Source: Haliotis asinina
Lineage: Eukaryota > Mollusca > Gastropoda > Lepetellida > Haliotidae
Length of the DNA: 64,000 bases
Assembly (NCBI RefSeq): GCF_037392515.1
Contig: NC_090291.1
Location: 29,560,001 to 29,624,000 of the forward strand
Direction: 5' to 3'
In this document: positions 59,850 to 64,000 of the stretch, piece after piece
How positions within the stretch are numbered: position 1 is the first letter of the stretch
How the letters are laid out: every line of letters starts with the position of its first letter
Program-made: the position numbers and the translations under genes
Notes under the pieces: model-generated
What the model was told of the DNA's origin: nothing
Databases searched by the model: none
The model's input: the letters and a program-made list of their open reading frames with translations, nothing else

Positions 59850-60240
59850 TAAATACTATATGGGTGTGATACTACCTGAAACTGACATTGCATGGGTCTG
59901 ATACTAGCTGGCACTGATACATGGGTCTGATACTAACTGACACTGATTCATGGGTCTGATACTACCTCACACTGATACATCAGTCTGATACTAACTGACA
60001 CTGATACATGGGTCTGACACTACCTGAAACTGATACTACATAGGTGTGATACTACCTGAAACTGATACTATATGGGTTTGATACTAGCTCATCTGACACT
60101 GATACATGGGTTTGATACTAGCTGACACTAATACATGGATCTGATACTACCTGAAACTGATACTACATGGGTCTGATACTAGCTCATCTGACACTGATAC
60201 ATGGGTGTGATACAAGATGACACTGATAGATGGGTGTGAA
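59850..60240. repeat. ~30-bp minisatellite, left part
   Basis: Units of TGATACTAGCTGACACTGAT then ACATGGGTC, with TACCTGAAACTGATACTAC variants. It is interrupted at about 60240 and continues at 61455. Confidence 0.85.
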
Positions 60241-61454
60241 GTATAATTGACAAGTATAATTTGCTTCGGGCAAGTGGAAAACATAATTTGCTTGTCATAG
60301 AGGATGAGTACATATTCTGACGGCTTCTATTTTTTAAAGTAATAAGCTCAAGTTTTGACATCGTCAATCTTGATAAGCAATATTTTAACATTCCCCGAAA
60401 ACTAACCGCAAATTAAGTAAAAGTCTTGATGGCCATTTGATATCCATATTTTTAACACATATAGTGCACCATAAAAGCTTCGAATATCATGATTGGCTGC
60501 TGTAAATAAACTGACCAATGAGAAAAATCATTACAGCATGAATGTTGCTCCTGTCCAATCAGAATAAGCTTTACTGTAATGAATTCCCTCTTGTGATTAC
60601 CGATCGTTTACCATCAACTTTTCCTCTTTGGTGATTTTTTATTGTTATTATACATACGTAATTTCCAGGTTAGATGAAATACTTGATATATTTTATCACG
60701 TATGCCAAACTGAAAATTGGATTAAACTGATGAAGTGGAAATTTTGCTAACTCATACTTTGTTGGGTTTAGAATATCAATTATGGTGATTCGTAATCCCC
60801 TAGTTTTCTCAAAGATTTCAAATCTTAACTGCGTATCGTCTTGCAAAGCCAAGGGAAGTGACGAGGGCTAGTGTTGATGTTATAAGCAACTTGTTGCTAT
60901 TCACGCTGAACTGTCATTGATAACAAATCGTTGACAACGATGTCAGATATTTAGGAAATTTCTTGTTGGCAGAGGTGATTTTGAGAGGAAAAAGGAAAGT
61001 ATGTTTCAGATCCAAAATCGAGTCTTGTAGTGGGATTGAAAGACAATCTCAGGAAAGAGGGTTTGGATTCCACGATAACAGCTAAAAAAAACATATTCAG
61101 TGTTGTGAACATGGTAGAATTTTTGGAAAAAACCATAGTGCACAATATGCCAAGGCCATGTGCCGAGTTGACGAAAAAAAATACTTTGGCCTATGAAAAA
61201 CTTTTCACAACTGCATACTATGTGGCATTGGAAGGAAAGCCATTCAATTCAAAGTTCGAACAGAAGGCAATGTAAGTAATATTTATTGTAGTTTGAATTC
61301 AAGCAAACATTTTGAAATAAGAAAAAAATCTATAAAACACATTCACTGAGTTGCATGATTTATAGGGCAAGTACAATTTTAGAAGGACGAGTGGAAACGT
61401 CATTTTACTCGCCCAGTAAGGCAAGTAGAGATGTTAAAATTTTTAGAGCCCTGA
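60241..61454 (+). mobile_element. Inserted element with hAT-like transposase exon fragment
   Basis: This 1.2 kb block splits the GATACT minisatellite. An open frame at 61030-61275 reads MGLKDNLRKEGLDSTITAKK and later MPRPCAELTKKN and TAYYVALEGKPFNSKFE. This resembles the N-terminal region of KIAA1586/ZNF862-type hAT-related proteins, which typically carry an AYxxAxxxKPFxxFE-like block. A donor-like AT|GTAAGT follows at 61271. The ends share GCAAGT and CTTGC motifs in inverse orientation (60275-60300, 61360-61435), but no clean terminal repeat was confirmed. Only one fragment of a transposase is visible. Confidence 0.4.
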
Positions 61455-61620
61455 CTTGGAACTGATACAAGGGTCTGATACTACCTGAAGCTGATATTAA
61501 ATGGGACACTCAAACTACATTATGTTGATACTGAATACTACTACCCAATAATGATGCTAAATGGATCCAATACTATGTGAAACTGATATTGCATTGGTCT
61601 GATGGCCCTGATGAATCTAA
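61455..61620. repeat. ~30-bp minisatellite, right part (decayed)
   Basis: GGGTCTGATACTACCTGAAG, then CTGATATT and CATTGGTCTGATGG are recognisable units of the 59850-60240 array, more diverged here. Confidence 0.7.
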
Positions 61621-61884
61621 TACCTCAAATAAGGGTTTAATAAGCAAAAACATACAGTAACAAATTGCTTTATCTGAAAACTATAACACATCTGACAGAA
61701 AAAGAAACCCCAGATGTCCCATGATGTAAGTATCTCACAGTACAAGGACTTTATAAATTGCCTCCCACCCAGCCCGTACTGTGGTGTTAGACCACAGTAC
61801 CTATTCACAGATACAGTACCAACTGGTATAAGTCTCAGTGCACACAAGTTGTAAGCAAAACACAAACTATGTTTTAACATAGCC

Positions 61885-61955
61885 CTTTAGCAATATTCCA
61901 ACAATATCATGGTACTGAACGCAAGAAATGGGCTTCCCACATTCTCAACATACAA
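61885..61955 (-). repeat. SINE family B fragment
   Basis: TAGCAATATTCCAACAATATCATGG, shortened here to its key block CAACAATATCATGG, followed by GAAATGGGCTTCCCACATTC. Confidence 0.5.
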
Positions 61956-63527
61956 ACGATAAAGAGACTAAGCTTGTGTAAAAGAATTGTCAAGAATCAT
62001 CATATTTTATTGTAATGAATACGCAATGCCCATTCACAGCACTGATGGAGGTAATACTGCAGCAGTTCCATTAAGTCTTGAAGATAACATTAGACACTTT
62101 GGCAATAAAGCTCTCATGGACAGATACATTTCTCTAAATGAGAACTCTGCTGGGGAGACAATGAATAATTGATCTGTATGTGGTCTCAGCTGATCCCACG
62201 CCAGATGTTGCAGCGGTCACTTCCCGCCCACACCTGTCCAGAAATCAGTGATGGTGTCAGTCACGCTATGACATATGAAACTACTACGTAGGCACCTGAG
62301 CCTGATGCTAATTCTGTCCTCTGTATCATGGATTACGCCATAACAACAAACCCGGTGATTGACTGTCTGAAAACAAGACGCACGTCTCTGTTCCTATGAC
62401 GTGGAAGGTTATCTATTCATTTACTCGCTTTAACCACTGGAGATTGCTAAAAATAGCGCACTCCATCTTACGGTGTCCGCCCCCGCCTAATGGTGAGCTG
62501 CCATCAGACGTAGGTGATGCCACGATCAATGAATGCTGCCTTTAGGGAGATGTTCGATTTCTACAGCATTGATGGGTTCCGATCAAAGACTGTAAACTTT
62601 CGGTCAATGACAGCAATGACCGAAATAGAATCACCAATCCTATTGGATGGTTAAGAGTGCCCAAAATAAAAGCATCCTGGATGAGAGAATGGCAAACGAC
62701 AAGCTATCTGAACTCCTTGCAGCCCATTATGAGATAGGGAGTCTTGGAATATGTCGCAACACTCGCCATCTGTGTACTAGGCCCTGTTGAGTAGCAGTGT
62801 TGATGTTCAAATGTAAACTGACACCACACAGTCAATCCTCATATTCTCATTGACAATCAATGACGGTTCACTGAGTGAAAGATTTATTCAGCTGTTTATC
62901 CTGTCTAAATACATTAATACTGAACTACAAAACACTGAACCCTTTAAACAGCAAAAGGGTTTGAAAGACAACAGTTATTTGTCCTTTCCAAATACTTGGC
63001 CTCTCTTTCTCTGTTGACTTCACAACAAATGGACAGTACTAATGATTTCAATGGGGCTTGCTTGAATTACCATATTACAAAAGTAACAACAGGCTAACGG
63101 CAGATTTCATGAACTACAAACGAAGAAATGCTTCAACTCAAGGACTGTATCAAGCAATGGTCAAACACAGCCATCATCTGTCCTATTCCTTCACCAGACC
63201 TGGGGTATGCCTGTATTTTATGTAAACAAAACCAGCAGTTGAACTACCTCCATTCTGGGATATTTTTGTTCAGAAGTTTGAAATGTATTGAGCGAGTTAA
63301 TCATATCGGCCATATCTTGACGAAAACAATTTACACAATAGAAATGAAGAGATGTATTGTGCAATTCATGACTTCATAAATTGTACATCAGCCTACTGAG
63401 GCTGATATAATCCATTTATGTACCTAGGCAGTATTGTCACAGAGATGATAACAGATCATGTGATGACACATCCAAATGAAATTGGACACTTTCGGTAGAT
63501 TCCATCATAATGATGACTGCAGAGGCT
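61956..63527. other. Repeat-poor, GC-richer stretch upstream of ataxin-1
   Basis: From about 62160 to 62780 the sequence is free of recognised repeats and richer in CpG (CACGCCAGATG, GTCCGCCCCCGCC) than its surroundings. No coding exon was identified. A noncoding exon, promoter or enhancer of the ataxin-1 gene is possible but unproven. Confidence 0.3.
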
Positions 63528-63610
63528 GTGTGGCAGCCTTGTGGTCTAAGTTTCCACTCATCATGTCGGTGTCAATGTTCAGTTCCCTCACGATGTGCAG
63601 GGATAAAAAT
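63528..63610 (+). repeat. SINE family B head, diverged
   Basis: GGCAGCCTTGTGGTCTAAGT, then CATCATGTCGGTGTC and TTCAGTTCCCTC, resembles the family B head and B box. It is weak. Confidence 0.35.
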
Positions 63611-64000
63611 ATTGCTAATTTTCATGTCATGATACAGTGAATGTGTGTCCTGCCACAGTGTCACTTCATAGTATGGATTATCGGGGGTGGGGGTACTTTC
63701 AATCTCACAGTTCAACATGGATGTGGCCATTTTGAACGCCAGTGGACATAATAGGAAATCCCATTTTGAACGATAAGATTGTTTGTGGGTTTGTTTATAG
63801 GTTAGGGCAAATGAAGGAGAACTATTCTTGCTGGCTTGATAGTGTTCAGGAAATCCTGCTTCAGGTTTACACAACATTTACTGATTTAGTAAACAATAAA
63901 CTGAAATGACACAATTGTTGTGATGTTTTATGTTTAACTGGATCATCAAAGGACATGGGCAGAATATTTTCACTAAGGCAAACCTAAATTGTCTGTTACC

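Noticed and set aside
54257-64000. Search for the first half of the ataxin-1 AXH domain
   Set aside because: No minus-strand exon with the family's GSIIQL or ELKKVEDL-type blocks was found, so the preceding coding exon is taken to lie outside the window.

Overview
The window is animal nuclear DNA: AT-rich, with intron-split genes and dense transposon debris. Two short-repeat families ending in (CTCA)n fill the introns and spacers. They match repeats I know from abalone (Haliotis), so a gastropod mollusc, probably Haliotis or a relative, is the best guess. That attribution comes from recalled repeat sequence, not from a search.

Four host genes can be supported. SEH1 (nucleoporin and GATOR2 subunit) lies on the minus strand at 1546-14936. 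I could assemble all 8 coding exons in phase (365 aa). NEURL2 (Neuralized-like 2, NHR domain plus SOCS box) lies on the plus strand at 23591-24956 with 2 coding exons (266 aa). CTU2 (cytoplasmic tRNA 2-thiolation subunit 2) lies on the minus strand at 29947-40213 with 15 coding exons in phase (458 aa). The last coding exon of an ataxin-1 family gene (ATXN1/ATXN1L) lies on the minus strand at 53792-54256. The rest of its protein should lie beyond position 64000.

Layout: 1-15250 is SEH1 with two DIRS-type retroelement fossils and a LINE 3' end in its introns. 15250-23590 is spacer with two promoter-like patches sharing a rare palindrome and a TTAA-flanked DNA transposon. 23591-29240 is NEURL2 and its 3' flank. 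29241-40213 is CTU2, whose exon edges are crowded by DNA transposons and minisatellites. 40214-45440 is spacer. 45440-53791 is a long gene-free stretch that is best read as the ataxin-1 3' UTR. 54257-64000 is upstream intron or 5' region of ataxin-1, with several tandem arrays.

The four genes have unrelated jobs (nuclear pore/TORC1 signalling, ubiquitin ligase adaptor, tRNA wobble thiolation, transcriptional repression) and form no operon-like unit. SEH1 and NEURL2 are divergent, NEURL2 and CTU2 are convergent, and CTU2 follows ataxin-1 on the same strand. I found no bacterial-style system, CRISPR array or rRNA. The most novel signals are structural: a transposon that duplicated a predicted splice branch point, a minisatellite that copies a splice donor, a palindrome shared by two divergent promoters, and a LINE whose 3' tail matches the local SINEs.
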